From contig NZ_FPBF01000003.1 of assembly GCF_900116615.1 (NCBI RefSeq), positions 248,001-312,000 on the forward strand: a stretch of DNA of 64,000 nucleotides, written 5' to 3'. Positions 46,278-54,277 of this stretch are shown here, in pieces; position 1 is the stretch's first letter, and every line of letters starts with the position of its first letter. The stretch comes from Algoriphagus locisalis. Its GTDB lineage: Bacteria; Bacteroidota; Bacteroidia; Cytophagales; Cyclobacteriaceae. The notes below the pieces were generated by a model. That model did no database searches and was not told where the DNA came from. It saw only the letters and a program-made list of their open reading frames with translations. Position numbers and translations under genes: made by a program.

Positions 46278-47270
46278 TTACTCATTCCTAAAAGCCCTCT
46301 TCGGATTTTCTTCCAATAACATTTTCCAGTCAGCCTCTTGAAACCCTTTAGAATTCAAGGCGGGCATCAGCTTTTCAAAAATATTAGTAAACGGCACAAA
46401 ATCTCCTCCATCGGGTTTGGCGGGATCATACCATCCAGCGTCATGTGAAATCAGGACATTTGCCAAAAATCCATTTTCCTTGGCGAAAAGTAGGCGATCC
46501 ACATATTCATCCAAACTCCAACCAATTCCATCCAAACTGATCCAAACGCCCAGTTCGGCAGCTTTCTCATAATTCTGGAAATCCTGCTCGGCCTGAGCAT
46601 GCACCCAAACAAATGCTGAAGGATCCACTCCCATATTTTGAAGGATTTCTACTTCCTGTTTCGCAGTGCTCCAAGTTCCGGTGTGGGAATAGATTTTTAA
46701 ACCAGTCGCCTTATAAGTCAGGCCTGCTGCTCTGACCAATTTTGCATCCATTTCTCCCAAAGGAGAATCCTCATTCACTGATATTTTGATAAAGCCAGGT
46801 TTGATTCCTGTTCCTTCTATCCTATTTCTGAAAACCTCAACCCATCGCTCTGACAAAGCCTCAGCTGTTTCGGTAAAAGCATATTCAGGCAAAAACTTTC
46901 CATTTTGCGTACCATACAATCCTGTGTTGGTGATAAACTGAATACCCGATTGCTCGCTCAGTTTCTTAAGTAAAACAGGATCTTTCGCCAAAAAAGAAGG
47001 AGTACACTCAAAAATAGTTCTTACTCCGTACTTTTTCACTTCTAGTAAATAAGGAAGAACCTTTGCGATTACTTCTTCTTGGTTATATCGATCTGGAGAC
47101 ACTGAGTCCGCACCAATAAAGTCAACCAGCACATGCTCGTGAACCAATGTGAGCCCCATTGAATCCAAGGAAATCGGTCCAGTGACGGTATTTATGTATG
47201 TGGTGTCAGATTCTGTGCAGGAAAAAGCTAAAAACAGAAAACTTAATCCGATGAGTAGAGAATGCTTCAT
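46278..47270 (-). CDS. phosphotriesterase-family lipoprotein
   Basis: Exported amidohydrolase of 330 aa (lipobox LAFSC at about 14-18). All binuclear-metal ligands of the phosphotriesterase family can be placed: H44-x-H46, the carboxylated lysine K162, H196, H224 and D277. Members hydrolyse phosphotriesters or lactones; natural substrates in Bacteroidota are unknown, and a lactonase role is reasonable. It begins 65 bp after the SDR gene, same strand, possibly cotranscribed. Confidence 0.88.
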   Translation of the reverse strand: MKHSLLIGLSFLFLAFSCTESDTTYINTVTGPISLDSMGLTLVHEHVLVDFIGADSVSPDRYNQEEVIAKVLPYLLEVKKYGVRTIFECTPSFLAKDPVLLKKLSEQSGIQFITNTGLYGTQNGKFLPEYAFTETAEALSERWVEVFRNRIEGTGIKPGFIKISVNEDSPLGEMDAKLVRAAGLTYKATGLKIYSHTGTWSTAKQEVEILQNMGVDPSAFVWVHAQAEQDFQNYEKAAELGVWISLDGIGWSLDEYVDRLLFAKENGFLANVLISHDAGWYDPAKPDGGDFVPFTNIFEKLMPALNSKGFQEADWKMLLEENPKRAFRNE

Positions 47271-47335
47271 ATATAAAACTAAGCAACTACTTCAGATTAA
47301 GTCAACTGAAACTCAATTGATTTTACTTCTTTGTC

Positions 47336-48016
47336 TTACTTCAAAGAAGACATCCCTCCGTCTATGTGCAGTATCTGACCAGTGACCCAAGATGATTTTT
47401 CATCTAACAAAAACAGTGTTGCGTCAGCAATATCTTTCGGTGTTCCGATTCGACCTAGCGGGTGTCTTTTGTCTGATGCGGCACGCTTTTCATCGGTGCT
47501 TACCAATTGCTTTGCCAACGGTGTGTCAGTCAACGATGGGGCAATAGCATTTACTCTGATCTGATTTGGTGCCCATTCTGCTGCCAAGGATCTCACCAAT
47601 CCTTCTACAGCTCCTTTTGCAGAAGCAATCCCTGCATGAAAACCCATTCCCGTCTGCACGGCAACGGTACTATAAAGAACTACCGAAGCAGCCTCTGATT
47701 TTTTCAGATTTTTCAAACAAGCCTGCAGAACTTTGACAGCTCCAAAAAAATTAACGTCCATCTCAGCCTTGAAATCTTCCATAGAGATTCTATGAAATGG
47801 CTTCAGATTAATAGATCCTGGACAATAAACCAAGCCATCTATTACCTCTGGCAAATCCTGAAGTTCTGCACCTTCGTTGGTTACATCGAATTGGTTATTT
47901 CCCTCACCATTTCTGGAATAGAGAAACAAATTTGCTCCACCTGCTTTAGCTTGTTCTGCGACTGCTTTTCCGATTCCCGAATTCCCTCCGATGATGACAA
48001 TATTCTTTCCTTTCAT
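47336..48016 (-). CDS. short-chain dehydrogenase-like protein without catalytic Tyr
   Basis: A 226-aa Rossmann SDR with GGNSGIGKA (10-18) for NAD(P) binding and the S116 strand. The usual YxxxK reads I130-x3-K134 (GIASAKGAVEGL), so the catalytic Tyr is missing, though the Lys is kept. The remainder (RVNAIAPSLTDTPL, GQILHIDGGM) is standard. Catalysis as a normal SDR is therefore doubtful; I recall similar Bacteroidota sequences, so the loss may define a subfamily. Confidence 0.85.
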   Translation of the reverse strand: MKGKNIVIIGGNSGIGKAVAEQAKAGGANLFLYSRNGEGNNQFDVTNEGAELQDLPEVIDGLVYCPGSINLKPFHRISMEDFKAEMDVNFFGAVKVLQACLKNLKKSEAASVVLYSTVAVQTGMGFHAGIASAKGAVEGLVRSLAAEWAPNQIRVNAIAPSLTDTPLAKQLVSTDEKRAASDKRHPLGRIGTPKDIADATLFLLDEKSSWVTGQILHIDGGMSSLK

Positions 48017-48072
48017 AGTTAAAATACTTTTCTAGTAAAGCAGTTTTGAAAGAAGATTGTTTGAAATCAGCC

Positions 48073-49206
48073 CTATTTCAACTCATAAAAATAAATGGTC
48101 TGAACGTCCTTTTCGAATGCGTCTGGATCTTCGTCTGGTTTAGAAAAGGCAAAAATCACATCTCTAAGCATGGACAATTTAACATTCCATTGCCCTTCCC
48201 ATAGTTTGCTTTTCCCTTTAAACAATTGATAATATGGCATAGACCTGTATTTATTCACAAGCGCTTTATATTCATCCCCGCCCCTCTCGTAGCTCGCCAG
48301 AGCATCAACTTCATCTTGGGGTACTGCCCCTTGGTAAGCAGTCAGTAAATAGCCATTTGAAAAAACAAAATTTTGATATCTTCCCGCAGAAAGACTACGA
48401 TTCACGTCGTTTTCACCTACCGAGGTGGAAGGCTCCATTTGTCTGTATGATTTTTCAGGATTCAAAGGCCACTGATCCCTTAATCGCAAAGAAGGTAAAT
48501 TATAAACATACATTTCAGGTGAATTTGGGAAAAGAACAAACATTTCATTACCTGCAAATTTTACTATCGGATCCAAATCCAAATATTGACCAGGGTATTG
48601 AGCTACATAGCTTGTTGCAGGCACAGAATCAGACTCTACTACATTTAATGTCTCGCTATCTCTGAGGGTAATAAATGGATATGAGTTACTGAAGTTTTTG
48701 GACTGCATTAATTCGGTACTCCTATCCTTCTCATCTATTGAAAATGTATAGATATAATCCCCGTAAGTCTCAAACCCTCTACTTCCCCCCACCCTAGGAA
48801 GCACAAGGCTGAAGTCACTGGTCACTTTATTTTTCAATTGAAAATCAAGGTCATAAGTGAAAGTTGCGGTCATGGTTTGGATCACAATCTCATTCTTCTC
48901 CCCATATTTTGCTCCGACGAAATAAGTTGATTGTATGGTGTTTTTGCCGTCTCCAGTAAGATTTGCTGTTTTTAGCAATTCTCCTGATTTACTGATCCTG
49001 AAAAAATCAGAAGTTTTAAAATCAAAAAACAAAAACTCCGACTTGTCATTCTTAACATCAATGAACGTTGGTTGCGTCAAACGATCAATAGTGATGCTAT
49101 CAGTAATCACCAGCTCCGGAATATAGGCTTTAGATTGAGTTTCCGGAGTCTTTTCGCTGCAAGCTACAATCACTGTGAAAAGAAGTAGTAATAAAAAGTT
49201 CTTCAT
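48073..49206 (-). CDS. DUF4221-like lipoprotein, copy 1
   Basis: A 377-aa lipoprotein (lipobox VIVAC). Residues about 30-200 alternate strands with charged turns (FFDFKTSDFFRISKSGELLKT) and the whole looks like a beta-propeller, of the DUF4221/BF3164 type. It is about as long as, and clearly paralogous to, the next gene: both share KNFLLL, ACSEKT, FFDFK and the C-terminal DVQTIYFYELK. Substrate unknown. No enzyme motif. Confidence 0.78.
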   Translation of the reverse strand: MKNFLLLLLFTVIVACSEKTPETQSKAYIPELVITDSITIDRLTQPTFIDVKNDKSEFLFFDFKTSDFFRISKSGELLKTANLTGDGKNTIQSTYFVGAKYGEKNEIVIQTMTATFTYDLDFQLKNKVTSDFSLVLPRVGGSRGFETYGDYIYTFSIDEKDRSTELMQSKNFSNSYPFITLRDSETLNVVESDSVPATSYVAQYPGQYLDLDPIVKFAGNEMFVLFPNSPEMYVYNLPSLRLRDQWPLNPEKSYRQMEPSTSVGENDVNRSLSAGRYQNFVFSNGYLLTAYQGAVPQDEVDALASYERGGDEYKALVNKYRSMPYYQLFKGKSKLWEGQWNVKLSMLRDVIFAFSKPDEDPDAFEKDVQTIYFYELK

Positions 49207-49318
49207 AAATAGGTTTCACTTTTGCTATAGATTTCAGACTTGAAATTCAAATTAGAAAAAGCTACATAATAGTTTAGATATTTTGAAATCACTTCTTGTC
49301 TAAATTAATAATAGTTTC

Positions 49319-50455
49319 CTATTTCAGCTCATAAAAATAAATGGTCTGAACATCCTTCTCCACTGCATCAGGATCTTCACCTGGCTTGGCATCAGAATAG
49401 ATAAGATTACGAATGGAGGAGAGTCTTACATCCCAAGTCCCTTCCCAAAGCTTCTTTTCCTCTTTAAATATCTGATAATAGGATATGGTTTTGTATTTAT
49501 CTGCCAGGTCCGTGAATTCAGGTCCTCCCAGGTATTCTTTAGGCAATCTATCAACTTCAGCCTGCGGAGCTGCACCCGAATACATAGTCAAGAGATAGTC
49601 ATTAGAAAAAGCAAAGGACAAATACTGAGATGCTGCCAGCTCTTTCAAAAAACCATCAAAATCAATCTCAGGATTAGGTGGTAGAATCTGTTTGTAGGTA
49701 TCATTTGGCTCTAAAGAAAATGTTCTTTTCAGACTAAGACTATCTCTATTAAAAACATACAGTTCTGGAGAGTTTGGAAACAATACCCATAAACCTTCTC
49801 CATTCTCTAAAACTAAGGGGTCTTTATTTACATAGTTTGCGGGTGATTTTCTGATTTGACTTTCCTCAGGTATTGAAGCATCGGCAGTTTTAGCCAGAGA
49901 ATGTTGGTCACGAAACGTTAAAAAAGGATAAGCAATGTTAAATTCCTCGCCTCTATAAACATCGTCAATATCGCTCACCTCAATTGAGAAAGTATAAAAC
50001 TGGTTTTCTAAAACTTCTGCTGCTCTGCTTCCCCCTACATTCCTGGTATCCAAAGCAAAATCAAGTTTTCTCTTTTCAAGAAGGTTGAACTCCAAATCAT
50101 AATAAAACGCAAAATTATAGGTAAGCAATAGGATTTTATCACTATCGAGGTAGTCAGCTGTGTAAAAATAGGTTTCCTTATAGCTATTAGGCCCATCACC
50201 ACTTCTATTTGCTTTAAAAACAACCTCTCCATCCTTATTTACGCGCAAAAAATCCTTGGACTTAAAATCAAAAAACAAGTATTCTGATCTGTCAGATTTC
50301 ACATCAATCAAATAGAGTTTTGTCAAGTGATCAATCACTAAGCTGTCCCTAATCAACAGTTCTGGAATATCGTAAGCTTCCGATTGCGTTTCTTGTGTCT
50401 TTTCGCTGCAGGCTAGAAGTACTGCGAAAAGAATTAGTAGTAAAAAGTTCTTCAT
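49319..50455 (-). CDS. DUF4221-like lipoprotein, copy 2
   Basis: Paralogue of the preceding gene with 378 aa from the Met at 50455 (an upstream TTG frame is rejected). Lipobox LLACS, shared EKTQETQSEAY and the same propeller-like repeats. The order on the minus strand is this gene first, then copy 1 after a 113-bp gap. Divergence between the copies is large, so duplication is old or the pair was acquired together. Confidence 0.78.
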   Translation of the reverse strand: MKNFLLLILFAVLLACSEKTQETQSEAYDIPELLIRDSLVIDHLTKLYLIDVKSDRSEYLFFDFKSKDFLRVNKDGEVVFKANRSGDGPNSYKETYFYTADYLDSDKILLLTYNFAFYYDLEFNLLEKRKLDFALDTRNVGGSRAAEVLENQFYTFSIEVSDIDDVYRGEEFNIAYPFLTFRDQHSLAKTADASIPEESQIRKSPANYVNKDPLVLENGEGLWVLFPNSPELYVFNRDSLSLKRTFSLEPNDTYKQILPPNPEIDFDGFLKELAASQYLSFAFSNDYLLTMYSGAAPQAEVDRLPKEYLGGPEFTDLADKYKTISYYQIFKEEKKLWEGTWDVRLSSIRNLIYSDAKPGEDPDAVEKDVQTIYFYELK

Positions 50456-50699
50456 AAATCTCAATTTCCTAATAAGATAGGTCTGGAAACAACAAGTTCA
50501 AAATTCAATTGGTTGATTTATTTTTTTCGTTAAAATTCAAAATGAAAAGCATATGAATCTTACCATCAGAGAATAAAAAACACACCAATTCACTAGTTCA
50601 TCCTGACGAAAGTATTAATTTAGGGAAAGTTAAGACCTGATAGATAGGTTGAAAGCTGCTTTTTAGTAAAAGACAAATAAACACTTTAAACTTTAGGCT

Positions 50700-51188
50700 A
50701 TGATTTGGTTTGACATTCAAGAATTAGAAAGAGGTCTTAGAAATGGAGAAATCTCAGATAAGGGAATCTTCAATTATTTATTGGGAAACTTGATTCTATT
50801 TTCAATCAGCCCCCTTATCGCTGGGGATGATTCATCCACCATTGTGATGATTTTATTTCAGGTCTTATTCACCATCGCAATAACGGCAATTGGCACTAAA
50901 AAAGTATTTGATATCAATGAATCAGGAGACAGAAAGGATTTTTTCAAAAGGTATCTTGCGCTGTCCTTTGTGACGGGAATACGACTATTGGTTTTTTGTC
51001 TGATTATAGCAATTCCAGTTGGTATCACTTTTGGAATTGTAGGTATCAACCCAAATGCAACCCCAAACTCTGAAGGATTTTTCGACTTGATTTTTATAGT
51101 GGGCACAAGTGTTATTTACTACTATATGCTACTTAACTCTTTTAAACGAGTTAGTCACGGAAAGCAAAATCAGCCGGTAATTGAGTAA
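50700..51188 (+). CDS. small membrane protein, 162 aa
   Basis: Four hydrophobic helices (about 30-45, 48-64, 88-115 and 130-148) between short polar ends. Not recognised; it could be a YIP1-like or channel-like protein, but no motif supports it. Gap upstream (50465-50699) has no clear promoter. Confidence 0.55.
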   Translation: MIWFDIQELERGLRNGEISDKGIFNYLLGNLILFSISPLIAGDDSSTIVMILFQVLFTIAITAIGTKKVFDINESGDRKDFFKRYLALSFVTGIRLLVFCLIIAIPVGITFGIVGINPNATPNSEGFFDLIFIVGTSVIYYYMLLNSFKRVSHGKQNQPVIE

Positions 51189-51333
51189 ATATTTTGGCTT
51201 GTCTCAAGCTAAAACTTCTGATGCCAAACCAAATTTGAACACTTGTGGACACATTATATATAGATCCAAAAAAGCAATAAGAGTTGGCTAATAAAGGCCT
51301 TGACATCTATTTAAGAGTTTTCATCAACCTAAA

Positions 51334-51948
51334 ATGACACAAAGACAACTATTTATTCTGACAGGGATTTTTATCGGTATAGTTATCCTGACTAACCTTC
51401 CTTTTTTACCAGGACCCAATTTCTTGAATACACCAGCCCAGCTTTTCTATAATGGAGGTCAGTTATTTGGCTTAGTTGGATTAGTGTTAGTGCCATTTGG
51501 CTTAGTTTGGACTGTAAGACAGTTCATAAACCCTGAAAGTAAATTCAAATTAGCCCCAATACTACTTTGGACTGTTCCGTTTACAGTTTTTCTTTCAACT
51601 ACGTATTTATCAAATCTGACTCGTGACTTTAGTCGAGGTTTTGCAATTACTCGGGCCAACCAATTAATCGAAGCTATTGAAAAGCATAAAGAACTGAATG
51701 GGCAATATCCTGATTCTCTTTCCATTGTAGGAATAGAAAAGCCTTCAACAGGAATCGTTGGCATTAACGGTTTCCATTATCAAGGCGATCCTGATCATTA
51801 CGAATTGACCTTTTCGCAAAATGTAATATTGAATTTTAATTTTGAAATAGTCACTTACGACCAAACAAACAGTCATTCAGCAAAGGGCGAAATGAAAGAA
51901 TTGCACGAGACTGGCTTTGAACATTGGAAGTATGAAATATTTGATTGA
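51334..51948 (+). CDS. membrane protein with pilin-like soluble domain, 204 aa
   Basis: Three hydrophobic segments (about 5-22, 40-65, 75-92) then a soluble part with AIEKHKELNGQYPDSLSIVGI, a pattern reminiscent of type II secretion pseudopilin heads (YPxxL). No prepilin peptidase site is visible. Not assigned further. The 146-bp gap to the previous gene contains nothing I recognise. Confidence 0.55.
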   Translation: MTQRQLFILTGIFIGIVILTNLPFLPGPNFLNTPAQLFYNGGQLFGLVGLVLVPFGLVWTVRQFINPESKFKLAPILLWTVPFTVFLSTTYLSNLTRDFSRGFAITRANQLIEAIEKHKELNGQYPDSLSIVGIEKPSTGIVGINGFHYQGDPDHYELTFSQNVILNFNFEIVTYDQTNSHSAKGEMKELHETGFEHWKYEIFD

Positions 51949-52020
51949 AAAATTAAATAATAGGGATGCTAGGAAATATACTTAAAGTGCCTTTCTGGAT
52001 TAAAAAATTCCAGTCCTTAA

Positions 52021-52110
52021 AATTATCTGCAATGGACCTGCTACAGTAGTAGTAGTAGTATCTAGACACAAAACAAGTCCACCTTCAGGAGAAGCAGGAC
52101 AACCCTATAA
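52021..52110. repeat. AGT microsatellite in a decayed-looking element
   Basis: The run (AGT)5 at 52045-52059 sits in a 90-bp stretch that reads open in one plus frame as a Val5 run and on the other strand as a Tyr5 run. No start codon fits either frame. It may be an intergenic dispersed element. Confidence 0.35.
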
Positions 52111-52112
52111 AA

Positions 52113-52149
52113 TTGCGACCTTCGCGCTTCCTTCGCGCCCTTTGTGGCT
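52113..52149. repeat. CTTCGCGCTTCCTTCGCGCCC-type intergenic repeat
   Basis: GC-rich unit with two TTCGCGC copies followed by CTTTGTGGCT; related in style to the inverted repeat at 36872-37037. Confidence 0.45.
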
Positions 52150-52159
52150 AAAAAACAAA

Positions 52160-52185
52160 AAAACCGAGCTTCTCAACCCGGTTTT
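52160..52185 (-). terminator. terminator after folE
   Basis: AAAACCG (52160-52166) pairs with CGGTTTT (52179-52185); on the minus strand a run of T follows. It lies 25 bp beyond the folE stop. Confidence 0.7.
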
Positions 52186-52210
52186 CAATGTTGGTCTAGT
52201 ATTTCAAAAG

Positions 52211-52915
52211 TTATCTTTCTAAGCTGATATACTTCAGAAATTCATTACGAGTTTGCTCATCTTTTTCAAACTTTCCTGAATAGAACGAGGTAAGTGTGCT
52301 ACTTGTTGTATCCTTCACTCCCCTTGAGCTCACGCACATGTGATCTGCATCCATGATAACGGCGACATCGTCTGTACCAAGCGCTTCTACCAGCTCATTT
52401 CCGATCTGCATGGTCAAACGCTCCTGCACCTGTGGGCGCTGGGAAAAATACTGAACGATTCGATTGATTTTGGAAAGTCCGATCACAGATCCATTGGAAA
52501 TGTAGGCGACGTGTGCCTTGCCGTGGATCGGCACGAAGTGATGCTCACAGTGTGAAAAGAAGGTAATATTCTTCTCCACCAGCATCTCGTTGTATTTGTA
52601 TTTATTTTCAAAAAGCTTTGCTACAGGCTTATTCTTAGGGTTTAGACCACTGAATACTTCCTTCACATACATCTTTGCCACACGATGCGGAGTGCCTTTC
52701 AGGCTGTCATCCGTCAGATCCAATCCCATGATATGCATAATTTCTCTGAAATGCTTCTCGATCAACTCGACTTTCAGCTCATCATCCATTTCGAAAGCAT
52801 CCTCCCGAAGTGGAGTTTCCAGGGAAGTTCCCACATGCTCATCACCGATGTCCTCAGCAGATGCTCTTGCGATATTAATTCCCATCGTATTCAACAAAGT
52901 TTCTTTCTGTTTCAT
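52211..52915 (-). CDS. folE: GTP cyclohydrolase I
   Basis: Makes 7,8-dihydroneopterin triphosphate from GTP, start of folate and, with QueD, of queuosine synthesis. Zn ligands are in FFSHCEHHFVP and ADHMCVSSRG; the length of 234 aa includes a long acidic N-terminal part of about 55 aa before the catalytic core. It overlaps queD by 41 bp if the first ATG is used; the Met at 52885 would still overlap by 11 bp. Confidence 0.95.
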   Translation of the reverse strand: MKQKETLLNTMGINIARASAEDIGDEHVGTSLETPLREDAFEMDDELKVELIEKHFREIMHIMGLDLTDDSLKGTPHRVAKMYVKEVFSGLNPKNKPVAKLFENKYKYNEMLVEKNITFFSHCEHHFVPIHGKAHVAYISNGSVIGLSKINRIVQYFSQRPQVQERLTMQIGNELVEALGTDDVAVIMDADHMCVSSRGVKDTTSSTLTSFYSGKFEKDEQTRNEFLKYISLER

Positions 52916-53285
52916 AAAGTCGAATTGTTAACTCGAATTTTCGATCAATTTTTTCCCTTAAAATATTCCAAACAACCACTGCAATGTTCTCAGCGGTTGG
53001 GTTAAGTTCTTTGAATTCATCGGTATCAAGGTTTAAATTTTTATGATCTAATTTTCTTAACACATGCTCTTTGATCAAATCGCTGAGCACTTTCATATCG
53101 TAAACATAACCTGTTCGCGGATCCACTTCCCCTCTTAGTTTTACTATCAATTCATAGTTATGACCATGAAAATGAGGATTGTTACACTTCCCAAAAACGG
53201 TTTGATTTTGTTCATCCGACCACTCTGGGTTATGAAGCCTGTGCGCTGCGTTGAAATGTTCTTTTCTAAATACTGATACTTTCAT
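52875..53285 (-). CDS. queD: 6-carboxytetrahydropterin synthase
   Basis: Converts dihydroneopterin triphosphate to 6-carboxytetrahydropterin in the preQ0 route. The zinc ligands H15, H40 and H42 and the catalytic C34 (FGKCNNPHFHGHNYE) are present; 136 aa is usual. A PTPS-like 6-pyruvoyl synthase cannot be excluded. The coupling with folE fits QueD since FolE supplies its substrate. No queE, queC or queF is in the window. Confidence 0.93.
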   Translation of the reverse strand: MKVSVFRKEHFNAAHRLHNPEWSDEQNQTVFGKCNNPHFHGHNYELIVKLRGEVDPRTGYVYDMKVLSDLIKEHVLRKLDHKNLNLDTDEFKELNPTAENIAVVVWNILREKIDRKFELTIRLYETERNFVEYDGN

Positions 53286-53391
53286 TGATTGCTGAAACAG
53301 CGGCTTTTCTGATTTTGTTTGAATTATTTTCGCTTTTGACTGTTACAGTACAAGGATGGCACTGACCCACAGGGAAATAATTTTCGGAACG

Positions 53392-53421
53392 CAAAATTAC
53401 AGAATAATAATTGGTTCCAAA
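53392..53421 (-). promoter_or_regulatory. queD-folE promoter
   Basis: Minus strand: TTTG, 18-bp spacer, TAATTTTG (53399-53392). Textbook Bacteroidota promoter with a leader of about 100 nt before queD. That leader holds no riboswitch I can name; a preQ1 element is not visible. Confidence 0.75.
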
Positions 53422-53530
53422 ATCCAGAGTACATTCATCAAGCCTTGAACCATCAAAAGCAGCGAGAAGGTTCCCGAATGAATTTCACCGATTTTATGAC
53501 ACAAATCATAAGAGACTGAAGTTCATATCG

Positions 53531-53561
53531 TTTGTACTCACGGGATAACCACCTAAATTTG
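53531..53561 (+). promoter_or_regulatory. promoter of the YkuD_2-type transpeptidase gene
   Basis: TTTG (53531-53534), exactly 19-bp spacer, TAAATTTG (53554-53561). Predicted start near 53565, only 10-16 nt before the ATG. The best promoter match in the window. Confidence 0.85.
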
Positions 53562-53574
53562 CACAATCACCCAA

Positions 53575-54270
53575 ATGCTTATGTCTTTACAAACTATTGC
53601 GATTACCTTCCTATTGTTCATAGGAATCTTCAACACTACAGATTTAAAAGAAAGCAAGCCAATTAACATCACCTCCATCGATCCAGTAACTGCTGTTTAC
53701 GATGGATTACAATCCTCCACAGGAGCCTTACCTTCAAAGGAAGTATTTAGTTTGGCTTTTCAGGGTTGGTTAAAAATGAAGGACAATCTTAAGTCGAAAG
53801 TCCTTACAGTAATTGATTTCAGCCTTCCATCTACTGCCAAACGCATGTGGGTCATTGATCCTGTAAAAGGCGAAATCCTGTTGAACTCAGTGGTTTCGCA
53901 CGGAAGAAACTCTGGTGATTTGATGGCAAAAACCTTCTCAAATGTCCCTGAATCCTTCAAAAGCAGTATTGGCTTTTATAAAACTGCCGAAACTTACTCT
54001 GGTAAACATGGCTATTCCCTCCGATTAGATGGCCTAGAAAAAGGCTTCAATGATCAAGCTAGAAACCGGGCAATTGTAATTCACGGAGCTGATTATGCAC
54101 GTGAGGAATTTGCCAAATCAGTCGGAAGACTGGGTCGAAGCCTAGGATGTCCAGCACTTCCAAGCGAACTTTCTGCCCAAGCTATTGACCTGATCAAAGA
54201 GGGTTCTCTACTTTTTATTTTCGGCAAAGACGACAATTACCTCAATAAATCAAGCCTTATCCAGGCTTGA
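53575..54270 (+). CDS. L,D-transpeptidase catalytic domain protein (YkuD_2 type)
   Basis: Exported peptidoglycan cross-linking or modifying enzyme of 231 aa, with a signal peptide (residues 1-20). Conserved parts are VVSHGRNSGDLM, GYSLRLDGLEKGFNDQARNR, IVIHGADYA and the cysteine motif GRSLGCPALP near 200, which is the nucleophile. A second ATG two codons later may be the real start. Its last 21 bp overlap the convergent transpeptidase gene. Confidence 0.88.
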   Translation: MLMSLQTIAITFLLFIGIFNTTDLKESKPINITSIDPVTAVYDGLQSSTGALPSKEVFSLAFQGWLKMKDNLKSKVLTVIDFSLPSTAKRMWVIDPVKGEILLNSVVSHGRNSGDLMAKTFSNVPESFKSSIGFYKTAETYSGKHGYSLRLDGLEKGFNDQARNRAIVIHGADYAREEFAKSVGRLGRSLGCPALPSELSAQAIDLIKEGSLLFIFGKDDNYLNKSSLIQA

Positions 54271-54277
54271 TTTATTG
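54243..54277. terminator. shared palindrome at two convergent stop codons
   Basis: Perfect 14-bp stem (CAATAAATCAAGCC at 54243-54256 and its complement at 54264-54277) with a 7-nt loop. Both stop codons lie within it (TGA 54268-54270 on plus, TGA at 54252-54250 on minus). No T run follows, so termination is likely but not certain. Confidence 0.7.

Noticed and set aside
52590..53005. Plus-strand ORFs opposite folE and queD
   Set aside because: Antisense to well-recognised genes with all motifs in place; no independent support.
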